Counted from the first letter of the stretch, positions 20,907 through 32,240 are shown. The stretch: 64,000 nucleotides of DNA from Drosophila miranda (GCF_003369915.1 NW_022881603.1:37099124-37163123); one strand, 5' to 3'. Notes: generated from the sequence alone by a model not told the origin. Translations and numbers: made by a program.

Positions 20907-22545
20907 TCAGAAATTACCCCAGCCAGCTGCACTCCCAAAGTTCGCTATCCTCCTGGGACATAGTTTGGACAACTCTGAGATGTCGTGTAGAAAGGCTGAG
21001 CCCAGGTGCTGTAGCCTTCTTCTGCTGAGAGCTGGGCAGGAGCAGAACAGATGTTCCACTGTCTCCTCCTCTTCCTCGTCTCTACAGCTGCGACAAAAAT
21101 CGTTATGTGGGGCCCCCAGCCTGTTAGCGTGGGTGCCTATTAGCCAGTGTCCCGTGAGGGAACGTGTGACCACGCTGCACCTTTTCCTGCTTAACTTGAG
21201 GAGCTCGGAGGTGCGCTTCATGTCCATGGTCGGCCATGTTTGCCGAGTTGTGCGACATCGTGGCACTGTTTGCCACATATCGTTGTTTAGTCGCTTGTAT
21301 TGCTCCCTTATAATGAGCTTACAGGTGGCCATTGGCATACAGATATCCTCCTTGTCTTGGAGAAGGGGGATTGTAGTGCCAGATCTGGCCAGCTCGTCCG
21401 CTATACAGTTGCCCTCGATGTCCCGGTGGCCCGGGACCCAAATCAGGCTAATAGCAAATTGCTGAGCCATCTCGTGCAGAGATTTGCGGCAGTCTGCCAC
21501 GGTGGCCGAGTTCGAGGAAATCGCGCTCAGCGATTTGATCGCAGCCTGGCTGTCGCTATAAATGTTTAGCTTGGTTGCCGTGACGGCAGCCGCTTGTAGG
21601 CAGTCCAGAGCCTCCCTGATTGCTATGACTTCCGCTTGAAAGACACTGCAATGATCTGGGAGTCTGAAGGAATGCCTTATGCTTAGCTGTTCAGAGTAGA
21701 TTCCCCCTCCGACTCTGTAGTCCAGCTTTGATCCATCTGTGAAGATGTTTATGGCCCCATCTGGGCCTGGGAGTCCCTCGAGCCATTCGTCTCTGTGAGG
21801 GATGATTGTGTCGAAGGGAGTGTCTGTGTACTCTCTTGGAACTTGGTAGTCTGTTTTTGAGGGGACGGTACTGCTATTATTTAATATGGCTGAGTGACCT
21901 ATGCACTGTGTCACCCATTGATCTGAGTCTCTTAGACGTATTGCTGCTGCTTCTGCCCGTTCCTTTCCTGCGAGGTCAAGGCTCTGTAGGCATAGGATGG
22001 CATTTAGCGCATCATTTGGGGTGGTGCGAAGAGCTCCGCTGATGCATAGGGCGGCAGTCCGCTGGACTTTGCCCAGTTGCTTGGTGATCGCCCTTTTTGA
22101 TAGGGCCGGCCACCACACCGTAACTCCGTAGAGTAGTATTGGTCTAACTATAGCTTGATATATCCATTGGACTATGCTTGGGATCATACCCCATCTTAGC
22201 CCAATAGCTTTTTTGCATGTGTAGAGTGCAGTCATTGCCTTCTTCACTCTGTCTTTGACATTCAGGTTCCAGCTAAGCTTCTTGTCAATTACCAACCCTA
22301 AGTAACTGGCACTGTCGCTAAAGGAGAGCCTGCATCCTTGTAGTATTGGAGGGTTGAGGGGCGGGACCTTGTATTTATTTGTGAATAGTACGAGTTCCGT
22401 TTTTGAGGGATTTACTCCCAGACCGCGCGATTCTGTCCAATCCGACAGTTGCGCTAGCTTTGTGGACATTAAGTCGCACAGTGTTTGGGGGTATTTCCCC
22501 GAAAAGATAATCGCAACGTCGTCCGCATAGGCCACGACATTGCAG
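20907..22545 (-). pseudogene. LOA-type ORF2, C-terminal part: RT motif C, RNase H, zinc-like end
   Basis: This is the continuation of the replicase in the frame that follows a single-base shift at the C7 run 22546-22552. It begins at the RT active site AYADDVAII, continues through the thumb (LGVNPSKTELV) and an RNase H domain (FTDGSKLD, AEVIAIREAL, YSDSQAA, WVPGHRDIEGN with IADELA), and ends with CRSC...HLFCSC, a Cys/His motif. Together with the upstream frame it would make about 1,200 residues, a normal length for the family. The first ATG of this frame falls inside the YADD motif and is not a real start. Confidence 0.8.
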
Positions 22546-24508
22546 CCCCCCCTTCTAGGTCACATAGAATCTTGTTGACTGCTATGTTCCACAGAAGAGG
22601 AGACAGGACACCACCTTGCGGGGTGCCTCTGTTGACACACCTTGACTGGGCGGACGATCCCATCGATGATGTCACCGTCCTGCATGTGAGCAATTGATCA
22701 ATGAGCATCACCAAGTGACGGTCCACCCCCAGGTCAGTCAGGGCTTCTGTAATGGCGCCCGGTACAACGTTGTTGAAAGCTCCCTCAATATCGAGAAAGG
22801 CTATGAGTGAGTACTCTTTGTGATGCAGAGATTTCTCTACCGCTGAGATCACTTCATGAAGAGCCGTTTCCGTGGATTTTCCTTTCCGGTAGGCATGCTG
22901 TGCGCCTGACAGCAACTGAGGGTGTATAGTTGTCCTCAGTTGCAGCCCGACGAGTCTCTCAAAGGTTTTGAGAAGGAAGGACGATAGGCTGATTGGTCTA
23001 AAGTCTTTTGCAGCTGAGTGCGAGGCTTTCCCAGCTTTGGGAATGAAGACTATCTTTGCCTTAAGCCATGTTCGCGGGATTGTACCCACAGCCAGTATCT
23101 TCCTGAAGATACCTTGTAGCCAGTTGATGGCCGTATCCCCGGCCTTCTGAAGTTGGGCCGGGATTACCTGGTCTGGGCCTGGCGATTTGAACGGGTTGAA
23201 GCTGTTTATTGCCCAGCTTATGTTACCTTTTGTGAGGATGTGATCCATCGAGGTTACCGGTCCCTCTCCTGGAAGATGTGCCGTCTCGATGGTTGTGCAC
23301 CCTGGAAAATGTGTGTCTAGTAGAATCTGCAGGGACTCCTCACTGGAGTTAGTCCACGTGCCGTCATTCCTTTTAAGATACCCTACCGAGGGGTTAGTTT
23401 TTGAGAGAATCTTGCGAAGCCTTGCGGCCTCTGACGTTTCCTCAATTTCCGAGCAAAATTTTTTCCTTGTTTCCTTTTTATATAGTGACAGACTGATTTT
23501 GTAGTCTGCCCAGTGGCTCTCCTCGTTCGCGCTTTTGGCCCTATTGAAGAGGGTCCTGCAGCTTTTACGTAGGATGTCTATTTGTTTTGACCACCAGGGG
23601 GGTTTCTTTTTCCCCCTAGGTTTGCTAGAGGGGCACGCTGCCGCGAAGGCTTTGTTGCATGCCTCTGTGAACCTGTTCACTAGGCGATCTAGGTCGTCTT
23701 TTGTGTCAGGGCATGATGGTGCTTTGGAGGGGAGTAAGTCCTCCAGGGCTGAGCTATATTTTTCCCAGTTGGCTTTCCTGGGATTAATATAGTCCTTAGG
23801 TTTCGGACACTCGAGGGATAGTGTGGTCTCGATGTATCTGTGGTCAGAGAAAGAGTGGTCATCAAGGACTTGCCAACTCTTGACTATGTCTAACAGGTTG
23901 GAAGACACTAGGGTGATGTCAATAACCTCCTGTCGATTTTTAATTATAAAAGTGGGGTCGTTGCCCCGATTACAAATAAGTAGATTTGAGTTGAGGATGA
24001 AGCTGAAAAGTGACTCACCCCTTACATTTGTGTTCGAGCTCCCCCATTGAGTGTGGTGAGCGTTGGCATCGCAACCTATTAATAGGTCTATGTCCGACCT
24101 CTCGCTGTCGCTGGCTAGTTTGCGAACCAGGTCGTTGGGAGGATCGTTTCCCTCATGGGCCATGTAGGACGACATCAGCCTTAGATGTGTCCCTTTCAGC
24201 TCTAGGCTTGCCGCCGTGTTGTCGCTATCGCTATAGTTATGGAGCAGAAAGATATTAAGGTGCTTTCTGGCGAGAATGCAGGTGCGGGTTTTACCTTCAT
24301 GTTGAGCTACAATTATCTTGTACTCCTTCGACCCTAGTCCACAAACCTTGTCTCCCACTATCCAAGGTTCCTGGATCAGGGCTACGTCTGCTCCGCTCTC
24401 TTCGAGGCGGAGTATAAGAGCAGCGGATGCTGCCTTACAGTGGTGGAGATTGATCTGAAGGAGCCTCAAGGACATCCTTAGTGTTCTCCACCACTGTAAT
24501 GTCGGCAT
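22469..24508 (-). pseudogene. LOA-type ORF2, N-terminal part: endonuclease and RT fingers/palm
   Basis: From ATG 24508 the endonuclease shows LQINLHHC, IQEPW, GCDANAHH and FSDHRYI (Asn, Glu, Asp/Asn and Asp-His of the active site). The RT region has FRPISLSSFLLKT, FLDIEGAFNNV (motif A) and RGTPQGGVLSP (motif B). The frame is lost at seven G's of the coding strand (plus-strand C7, 22546-22552), just before motif C; eight would restore YADD. The 24 residues after it are out of frame. The same seven-base run is present in L3. Real mutation, assembly error and recoding are all possible; the first is the default. Confidence 0.82.
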
Positions 24509-25847
24509 CCGGATCGTCCTCGACTTCCTCGTGGCAACACATCGCCTCGAAGTCGCATCTCAGCGTGCCATCGGTGGAGTAGCCCTCTGGGTCTATCTCC
24601 GTGTGATCGTCGGGTGCTTCGATCTCCGAGGCAGCGTCCTGCTCAACTGGCTTGTCGACAGGACGCGCCTCGGCCGCCGCATCGGACTTGTAGACCTTTA
24701 CGGTCACAGAGCTGAACCCAAAATTGAGCTCGCCTTTGGCAGCCTCAATCGGGGCCAGCGACTCTTTGTTGAGGACGACCACCGCCTGGTTTGTGGGGCC
24801 CTGTGTCGTCTCAACTTTGACCACCTTCCAATCTGCTGTTGGGAGGTGTGGGTTGCATCTTTGCAACATTTTTAGGATGCGCTCCGGCTCCTTCATGGAG
24901 GCGGGCACCCAGACTCTCGCCCTTGGTCTACTGGGCACTTCGCTCCAGTCTACAGCGACGAGCTTCGCCCCTGGGTAGACTTCCCCGACTTGCGCTACCG
25001 CTGCTTTGTACAGCTGTACGGAGCGCTCGTCTTCACAGGCTACGATTTTTATGCAGCCCTGGTACCAGCCCATGTCTTTGCAGACGGGGGGGGGTCCAGG
25101 CTGCTTTTCCAGCAGCTCGAAGCAGCGGTCGACCAGTGCCGCTTCCACCCACTTCCACTGGTTTCTAGGTATCCGGGAGTCCGCGCTGCCTTTGTCCAGG
25201 ACGCCAATCAGCGTCCTTTCTCTGGCAATCTGCGCGAATGATGTGTTAGGCAGCACTCTGGAGCGCTTCGGTGTCGGCCCCGGAGTCTCTTGTGAGCGCT
25301 GCCTTTTTGGCTGAGGGGCTTCCTTCTTCGGTGCTTCCTTGCCAAAGTTCGGCAGCACCTTCGAGGCCCACTCAACCTTCTTTATCCATTTGTCCGTCGG
25401 GCTGGACATCTGGCTTGCGTTCTGCCGACGGAGTATATTGCCAGCACTCCTTCTATCGGCATATGTAAAAGATTTGGCTTGGACACTAGTAGATGGTGAC
25501 TCATCACCCGCCACTTTACCAGCAGGCAGAGCAGCCGCAGGATTGCATAGCCACTCTGCCAAGGTATCGATTTTGGGAGCCAATTCACCACCCACCCCGA
25601 CACCGGGATGGGACCCCTTTGGGCTCTCCCTAGCATCTTCCGCCGCGCAGGTTTTCCCTGCTGATTTGCGGGTCGGGCCAGGCCTTTGGGCCGCTGCCTT
25701 CCCCTGTTTGGGATTGCTCCCTGTTGGCATTTGGGGAGTGCCAGACTCATTTTTTTTGTTTTTAAATTCTTCCATTCTTTTCCCACGAGCTGCAGAGAAG
25801 GGGTACGGTCCGTCCGGGCAGAGATCCACGTTGCCCGGATAAGGCAT
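24435..25847 (-). CDS. LOA-type ORF1, intact (470 residues)
   Basis: This is the only unbroken ORF1 among the three LOA copies, owing to a nine-base G run at 25086-25094. The start is taken as ATG 25847 (MPYPGNVDLC); the frame is open 36 codons further but without ATG. The N-terminal half is Pro/Lys/Ser-rich and basic, with nuclear-localisation-like KRQRSQ and KRSR clusters. The middle contains YQGCIKIVACEDERS, VWVPASMKEPERIL and TNQAVVVLNKESL, which resemble the RRM-like ORF1 domain of related LINEs. The tail is acidic. It would coat LINE RNA in the cytoplasm and nucleus. Function is inferred from position and composition. Confidence 0.78.
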   Translation of the reverse strand: MPYPGNVDLCPDGPYPFSAARGKRMEEFKNKKNESGTPQMPTGSNPKQGKAAAQRPGPTRKSAGKTCAAEDARESPKGSHPGVGVGGELAPKIDTLAEWLCNPAAALPAGKVAGDESPSTSVQAKSFTYADRRSAGNILRRQNASQMSSPTDKWIKKVEWASKVLPNFGKEAPKKEAPQPKRQRSQETPGPTPKRSRVLPNTSFAQIARERTLIGVLDKGSADSRIPRNQWKWVEAALVDRCFELLEKQPGPPPVCKDMGWYQGCIKIVACEDERSVQLYKAAVAQVGEVYPGAKLVAVDWSEVPSRPRARVWVPASMKEPERILKMLQRCNPHLPTADWKVVKVETTQGPTNQAVVVLNKESLAPIEAAKGELNFGFSSVTVKVYKSDAAAEARPVDKPVEQDAASEIEAPDDHTEIDPEGYSTDGTLRCDFEAMCCHEEVEDDPDADITVVENTKDVLEAPSDQSPPL

Positions 25848-26272
25848 ACTTAGAACAGGGGGCTGCCAAGTCCCTGAGCTCTCCGTTAACGACTGGGCTA
25901 GTTTTATATACCGGGCCCCCAGCCAGGCTGACTCTCGGCACGGGTCGAATAACACTCTTAGTCCGGCCCGGTGTGAGCTGAATGTGGGGGGTTGGGATGT
26001 GGGTAGGTAGTGTGTAGGGATAGGGAGTGTGTGAGCTACTTATACGAGGCGGCACCACAAGCGCATCGTCAGTGTTGCTACTTCGCGAACACCCGCTGGC
26101 TGTCCGGGGCTGCTTATTTTCGGTACTCTCCCTAGGGATGTCCGATTATTCGCAGCTGACCTACCTATATGACCTGTATATAGGTAGGTCGTTCGCTATC
26201 CGCAACCTGCGACCCGTCCGGTGGCCTCAGCTAGGCCCCCTTTGAGCCACCTCACGAGCTCATCAGACCAGA

Positions 26273-27370
26273 AAGGTTTCAATAAAAAATGTCAACAATT
26301 TCCACTAAGTTTATTTCTTTACATGGTAACTACCCATTTGCTACATATTAAAACATTTTTATAAAGGGGTATATGTGTACTTTTCAAAATTGTTGGCCCG
26401 TTCTTTTCCATATAAGCCCCATGGAAGCGCCAGTGTGAAAAACCCCCGTTATGCATATTTTTACATTCCTTTTTTTTATATTTTTGAAAACATTGAGATT
26501 TTGATGGCAAGTGATCAAGATTTCGATGATTTCCCGCATTAATAATCGATGTGGCTCTAAATTGCATTTTTACACGACTTCTACATTGGGGCATTGGCTA
26601 AGAGGGTGAGTGCATAACCTTAATATACTGGAAAATACTATGGAAAGTATTTTTATATTTTGCAAGGTGTGTGAACCAGACATTGTGGCAAGAAAATTAG
26701 TGTACTAAGTGACTTGGCGATCAAATATACGGTCTGAAATATGCCACATATACCCACTTAAGACCCCTCTATTTAAACAGTCATTGTAGATACCTCCTAT
26801 CCCTTCTTTTACTCACAAAAAAAAACCCACTATATCCACGATTTTCACTATTTTCGGTGCAATATTAAAATACCCCTTTGGCATACAATAGGCTAATCGT
26901 TCTGTGATTTGATATTATTAGCTTGCTAGGACTTTATAGCTGAACATGAAGTTTATCCGATTGATAGATTATTTTTATAAAATAGTAGCCAACTTTTGCT
27001 AGCCATTCTTATTGGATTTGTTTAGAATTTTCACGAGTTTTCAAAGTGAAAATTTTGAAAAATATACCGCTAAAAATTATTGTGTAAAAAAAGCACTACC
27101 TTTAAAAAAAACTGCATACAAAATACCAGATTAAATTGTTAAACAAATTCCAAGTCCCCAATCTATCAAAAAAAGTTTCCTTGCCAGGTAAAAAAGAGGT
27201 AAATATTATTATTATTAGTATTATTTTCCGCGGTCTAACTAGAGTTGTTATGCAGTTTAAATAAAGGGGCTTAAGTGGGCTAAGTTCGTTTTTTCATCGG
27301 TATGGCACGCTGAAAAGGCGCCATTCTTAAGAAGCGTCCCTCCATTTTTTTTTAACTCCTAAATAATTAC
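26273..27370 (+). promoter_or_regulatory. mars upstream flank, unit U2, joined to Tc1
   Basis: Nearly identical to 2399-3497. It ends at AATTAC, equivalent to base 3497, so the last 14 nt before the mars start codon and all mars coding sequence are missing. The first 12 bases are the right LOA target duplication. If the flank contains the mars promoter, it would drive transcription into the Tc1 and I sequences downstream. No gene is seen in it. Confidence 0.65.
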
Positions 27371-27963
27371 ATTGAGCCTGGGAAGCAGTTGGATCTTCCA
27401 ACAGGACAACGATCCAAAGCACACCGCACATGTTGTGCGTGATTGGTTGCTGTATTATGCCCCAAGACAGTTTCGTTCACCACCCCAATCTCCAGAACTT
27501 AACCCAATCGAACATCTTTGGGACATTTTAGAAAGATTGGTACGGAAGTATAACATCAGTAGTCGGGAAAGCCTCAAAACCGCCCTCATTCGAGCTTGGG
27601 CCAAAGTTCCGCCCACAACAACCGAAAATTTGGTGGCATCGATGCCCCGACGACTACAGGCTGTAATAGATGCCAATGGTGGACCAACCTAATATTAAAA
27701 GTATAAAAAGTATTAATATTAAGATGACTTTGAGACTATAATACAAAAGCATAGAGGCTGTATGTACACTTTTTTCCGTGAACATTTTATGTTTTTTCGT
27801 TGTAACTTTAGTATACATCATTTTTGTTTAAGTTTTTTAAGTTTCTGAAATAATAATAACTTTAAGTGTCCTAAATAATGGCATACCAACTTTTTTAATT
27901 TTCATTGCGAAAACCCGAAATATTGAAAAATCGGTGCTGTATGTTGACTTTTTTCCTTGACTG
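27371..27963 (+). mobile_element. Tc1-like element 3' part, copy T2
   Basis: It starts abruptly inside the transposase (LSLGSSWIFQQDNDPKHTA) and runs to the terminal repeat CCTTGACTG followed by TA. The frame 27372-27692 encodes about 106 residues with the second catalytic Asp (QDNDPKHTA) and the Glu (LNPIEHLWDIL), but no ATG and no first Asp. The left join to the mars flank has a TAC overlap, suggesting end joining. It lacks its 5' terminus, so it is immobile. Confidence 0.87.
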
Positions 27964-27965
27964 TA

Positions 27966-28890
27966 TAAACAATAACTCATATATTTGATTGCGCGTTGTG
28001 TGTAGTTCTCCTCTCCTTTCTTTAATATTCTTGGGCGAGAAAAGCGATTAAAAATACACCGACAACCGACAAGGCAGGCAGAGCGAGAATTGACAGGCGG
28101 CGGCGGCAGCGGCGAACCGACACCGACAGAGAGGGGAGTGTGTGCGTGCGTAACTTAACCGATGACATCGTAAATTCACGGAAAAGCAGGTAGGACAAAA
28201 GCAATTAAGCATTGGCCTTCCATGGGGCAGAATCGGGGTAAACCTTGGCGTTTCAAACCGATTGAATGTATGTGGTTTTAACAGGAATTTAATTTTACAA
28301 AGTAGGGCGTGTGTTCTTGCTGCTGGCAATGCTCTTGCCGTGACGTTGTTTGTTTTAGTTTTTTTAACCCCAATAAACACACGCACACACTTGTATTTAT
28401 TCGGCGAATTTCGTGGGGTGTCTACTGCATTTATTAATACATATTCCAGGCTCTGTCGCAGCTGTCTAAAGACGTATTCTCTTTCTCGACACTTGACAAA
28501 CACTTAATAAAGTTGAATGCTTATTTTTGCTTACTTTTATTATTCACTTTTATTTTCATACGTGCAATGGTAAACAGACACTCAGAAATATACCGAAACT
28601 ACGTCACAAATTTCAAAATATGCCGAAAATATACTGACGTATTATTTGTATTCAAGCTGAATCAAATTGCTTTCGGTCACTTCCTTTTCATCAGCGAGCG
28701 AGACCGGTCGTGTTTTTTCTTAACAGTCTGAAAAGTGATTTTTTCCAAGCAACAAAGGCTTAATTAAAAGTGATTGTACAAATTGGATCATTGTTTATTT
28801 CATAGAAATCTTCATCAATATATAAATTATTCCTCTTTTCATTTCCCAAAGGAGAGGTAAGTCTTTGGCAATCTGGTTAAACCAGCAAGT
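27966..28890 (+). other. Leader upstream of I-clade ORF1, copy I2
   Basis: Same as 12194-13123, with the same 41-bp absence relative to I4/I5. Starts directly after the Tc1 terminus and TA. The GTAAGT donor-like site lies at about 28857. No gene is seen. Confidence 0.5.
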
Positions 28891-29502
28891 ATGGCGGACG
28901 CCGGGCACTCGGTGTCTGCCAAATTGAAACCCCCTGATCAGGTGGCAAAAAGCGGCAAAATTCAAACCCAAAAAACAATAGCAAAAAACTTCAGTGCTTT
29001 GTGTTCAGGTGTGAAAGAGGACATATTCGACAGCTTGACTAACGAAAAGTACCCAGCAAAAAAGATGCGCAAGGAACAAAAAAGCGACAACACCAATACA
29101 GTCATAAATAACAAAATTCTGATAGACGATGACAGTAACAAAATGGTGGAGGCTTCTGACGGTGTGACCGTTCACAATTCTCACACAAATGTCATAAATG
29201 GTTTTACTGGAAATACTGAAATGACTAAAACACTGAATAAAAATAATAACCCGATTATAAACCCATCAAATGTAGGCATCGAAAGAGAAACAGTGTTGTA
29301 TAGTGAGTGCCACATCGGTGATGCGGCTGTACTAGTATCGACTAAGAGCAGTACCATCTTCGAAAACAAAAACACCAAAAATGGCTTATTCTTTTTTGAA
29401 AAAATAAGACACCTTAAAATCAAAGGAATTAAAGAAATCGTAGATCTTGCGCCACTCTATACAAGATTTATTTTAAGGTTTTCAGCGAAGCAAATGATTT
29501 AG
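28891..29502 (+). pseudogene. I-clade ORF1, first part (203 codons)
   Basis: Starts MADAGHSVSAK and ends at a TAG shortly after a frameshift common to all copies (too few T's in AGGTTTTCAGCG). The protein is Lys/Asn/Thr-rich with no motif recognised apart from the ORF1 N-terminal context. Derived changes shared with I3 are NKILIDD and TNVINGF. The natural continuation is the ORF starting at 29526. Confidence 0.75.
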
Positions 29503-29525
29503 TTTTAAATGAGGAGTTAAAAAAA

Positions 29526-30063
29526 ATGAATTTAGTGGTATTTATACCAAAAGACTATGTGGAATCCTATGGAGTAATTAAAGGGGTGCCCCTCGGTTTT
29601 TCTGAGAATGAAATTATGGATAATATTACTTCTAACACTTACTCAATCCATCAAAATTTTTCGCTGTTAGATAATTATGAAAAAAACTATCCAAAACTAG
29701 ACATAAATGAGGAAAATGTTCAAACCAAAAACGTTAAAGCAAATGAAGTTTTAAAAAAAACACAGTTATGGGAGCAGGTTAGTGCAGAGACCTTTGGTTC
29801 CTACACAAAAACCCCCCTATCACTTAGAATCATATACCAGCGATTCTAGTAATCACGTACCATTTTTTGAAAACAAAGAACTAAAAGAAAACAAATTTAC
29901 TATTCAACAGATGGTTGACATGTTGTCTCGTTTAGTCGACTCAAATGATGTGTCACATCCATCAAAAAAAGTGACCAGTACAAATGATTACAATATGGAA
30001 CATAATGCAGACAGAAAAATGAACAAACAGAGAGAAACGAACCTTTTTAAAACATCTAAATAA
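29526..30063 (+). pseudogene. I-clade ORF1, second part, knuckle region deleted and frameshifted
   Basis: Starts MNLVVFIPKDY. A 426-nt in-frame deletion (equivalent to 13872-14297) removes all three CCHC knuckles, so SNI of copy I1 is replaced by SNTYSIHQNF. In this copy an eight-A run at 29753-29760 (seven elsewhere) breaks the frame, and the remainder 29782-30063 is read in another frame to the normal end NLFKTSK. Confidence 0.8.
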
Positions 30064-30065
30064 AT

Positions 30066-32240
30066 ATGAAATTTTTACAACATAACATTCAATCTATTAA
30101 AGCCAATAAAAACGACCTAGTATTCTACTTAAACAATGAAAACTTCGACTTTGCCATTCTGGCTGAAGTTTTCTCTCACGATCTCCGTTTTAGGAAACTA
30201 GCTAACTTCAATATGTTAGAAAAACATAGAGAGGACGGTTATGGAGGAGTGGCGATTGCCTACAAAAAAGAATTAAGAGTTAAAAGACTGATATATGAGA
30301 CAGAGCAAGATTTAATTATAGCAAGAACCATCAACAACAAAGATAAATTTCTTATCACCTCAGTATATTTTGAACCTTTGTTGTCTCTTGCATCCTTCAA
30401 GCAAGCGATTAACAATCTCCTTGAATATTTAGATGCATTCGGAAAAGTCATAATTGCAGGAGATTTTAACGCAAGACATACCTTTTCTGGAGACAGAACC
30501 AACAGTGGAAAGGGAACTTTTCTCATGCAAGCTATGTCAAATGCTGGCTACAGTCTAGCAAATGACCACAGTCTCACATTCAGAAGACACATCGACTCAA
30601 CATCAGGGTCTGTACTCGATTTAACTTTCACAAAGGGTATTCATATAGAGAATTGGAAATGCGAAAAGTTTTACCTAGGAGGCAGCCACCATCACCCAAT
30701 AACCTTTGAAACAGCAGGATATCAACACAAACTCAAAACTTTCCTTGCCAAAAACAGGCTACTGAAAAAGCTAAGCCAGTTTGAGGCCGACAAAGATATG
30801 GATAATTTAGCGAAGAACATCCAACAGGAAATAAAAGCAGCTACTTATGAAATCAAAAACAAATGTCCAAAATTATGGTGGGACGAGAATTTAGCCAAAT
30901 TATTCAGGGAGTTTGCAGAGTCGCAGAAGAAGGCAGCTTCAGAACCCTCCTTTCAAAATTATTGTTCTGTTGTTAACCTCAAGGTTAAATGGAAAAAATC
31001 TGTTAAAATTGCCAAAAGAACTAGCTATGCCAGGAAGTTAACAGAGTTAAATGTAAAATCGAACTCAAGAGAAGCCTGGAGATTCCTCAGAAATCTAAAA
31101 AACTGTCAAGAGGACACCCCAGAAATTTTCAACCCTGACAAAGCTGGGCCATACCTGGAATTCCTTAACGAACAAATAACCTCAGAAGCAAAGGATGTAG
31201 ACGAAGAAATGTACTCAACCAAGAACAATGAAAATCCTTTCTTTTCCTTGGAAGAGTTAGAGGCTGTGTTAGTCAGAAACAGAAAAACGGCAGGAGGAAT
31301 AGATCACATCACATACGAGATGCTGAGTGCTCTTAACACTAGTATAAAGACAGAACTTGTACATTTTTACAACCGTCGAGTGGCTATGTGCGATTTCCCA
31401 GTCGAATGGAGATCTATCAGAATTGTACCAATACCGAAAAAAAACATGGATCTGACTGACTTAAAACATTTTCGACCCATATCCCTCATTTCGGTTCTAG
31501 CCAAGACAGTAAATGGCATGGTGAAAGCCAGGCTGGAAAAGCATATACAAGAAAACAAGATTATACCCTACAGATCTTATGCATACCAAAAAAACAAGTC
31601 TGCAGCGATGTGCATAAATGATGTCATCAATGTGGTAGCGGCAAAGAAAAAGAACAAGGAACACGTTACTCTTGTGGTTGTTGACCTCAACAATGCCTAC
31701 AATTGTGTCAACCTGAAATTCTTAAAAAGACTAATGGAAAATGAGTGTTTTCCTAAAACATACATTGACTGGATCATCAGTTTTATGTCTATGAGACTAC
31801 TAAAAATAGGGGAAGCTGTTCAGGTAGTTCAGGGAGGAATCCCACAGGGCTCTTGTCTGTCGCCCCTCCTTTTTAATGTATACACAAAAAGACTACATCA
31901 GATCTGTGATAGAAATACTCATATGATGCAATTTGCAGATGACTTCGTTATAATCTCTCACAACAGAGAGTTTACTGTAGCGGTTGAAAACCTTAATAAA
32001 AAACTAAATGACTTTAACCTTCTATGTGGTGATCTCGGTTTTAGCTTCAATCCAAGCAAATCTGCAGCAATGAATGTAGGAAAAAGACAGGTCAGAGCGG
32101 TAAATATTTCTGTTAGAAATGTGCCTATACCAAATCGAAAAGATATCCGTTTCTTAGGCAGACTGATTAGCGCAAACATGTCAAATGTCAGTCATGTAAA
32201 AATGGTTAAAGAACAAACAAAACGAGGGGGAACGTTGTGA
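30066..32240 (+). CDS. I-clade ORF2, endonuclease and reverse transcriptase, truncated by Helentron
   Basis: 724 codons are open. Endonuclease segments are LQHNIQSI, AEVFSHD (Glu near residue 34), AGDFNARH and GGSHHHP. RT motifs are FRPISLISVLAKT, VVDLNNAYNC, GGIPQGSCLSP and QFADDFVII with the Asp pair at residues 625-626. The last five residues RGGTL come from Helentron H5, where the gene is cut. In this unit the RNase H part is completely missing. An isolated EN-RT protein might be enzymatically competent, but retrotransposition is unlikely. Variants QDLIIAR, REFAESQ and VVNLKVKW are shared with I1 and look ancestral. Confidence 0.82.
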   Translation: MKFLQHNIQSIKANKNDLVFYLNNENFDFAILAEVFSHDLRFRKLANFNMLEKHREDGYGGVAIAYKKELRVKRLIYETEQDLIIARTINNKDKFLITSVYFEPLLSLASFKQAINNLLEYLDAFGKVIIAGDFNARHTFSGDRTNSGKGTFLMQAMSNAGYSLANDHSLTFRRHIDSTSGSVLDLTFTKGIHIENWKCEKFYLGGSHHHPITFETAGYQHKLKTFLAKNRLLKKLSQFEADKDMDNLAKNIQQEIKAATYEIKNKCPKLWWDENLAKLFREFAESQKKAASEPSFQNYCSVVNLKVKWKKSVKIAKRTSYARKLTELNVKSNSREAWRFLRNLKNCQEDTPEIFNPDKAGPYLEFLNEQITSEAKDVDEEMYSTKNNENPFFSLEELEAVLVRNRKTAGGIDHITYEMLSALNTSIKTELVHFYNRRVAMCDFPVEWRSIRIVPIPKKNMDLTDLKHFRPISLISVLAKTVNGMVKARLEKHIQENKIIPYRSYAYQKNKSAAMCINDVINVVAAKKKNKEHVTLVVVDLNNAYNCVNLKFLKRLMENECFPKTYIDWIISFMSMRLLKIGEAVQVVQGGIPQGSCLSPLLFNVYTKRLHQICDRNTHMMQFADDFVIISHNREFTVAVENLNKKLNDFNLLCGDLGFSFNPSKSAAMNVGKRQVRAVNISVRNVPIPNRKDIRFLGRLISANMSNVSHVKMVKEQTKRGGTL

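Larger units (their letters stand above)
20783..26272 (-). mobile_element. Full-length LOA-clade LINE, copy L2
   Basis: This 5,490-bp element lies on the minus strand between perfect 12-bp target duplications AAGGTTTCAATA (20771-20782 and 26273-26284). The matching uninterrupted site is at 48726-48737. The order read 5' to 3' is a ~425-bp 5' UTR, ORF1, a 74-nt overlapping ORF2 (EN, RT, RNase H) and a short 3' UTR ending in a tandem CCTAA tail, seen on the plus strand as AGGTTAGGTTAGGTTAGGTT instead of poly(A). Short tandem 3' tails are known in the LOA group. Obscura-group relatives include TRIM and bilbo; which one this is cannot be decided here. Confidence 0.88.
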
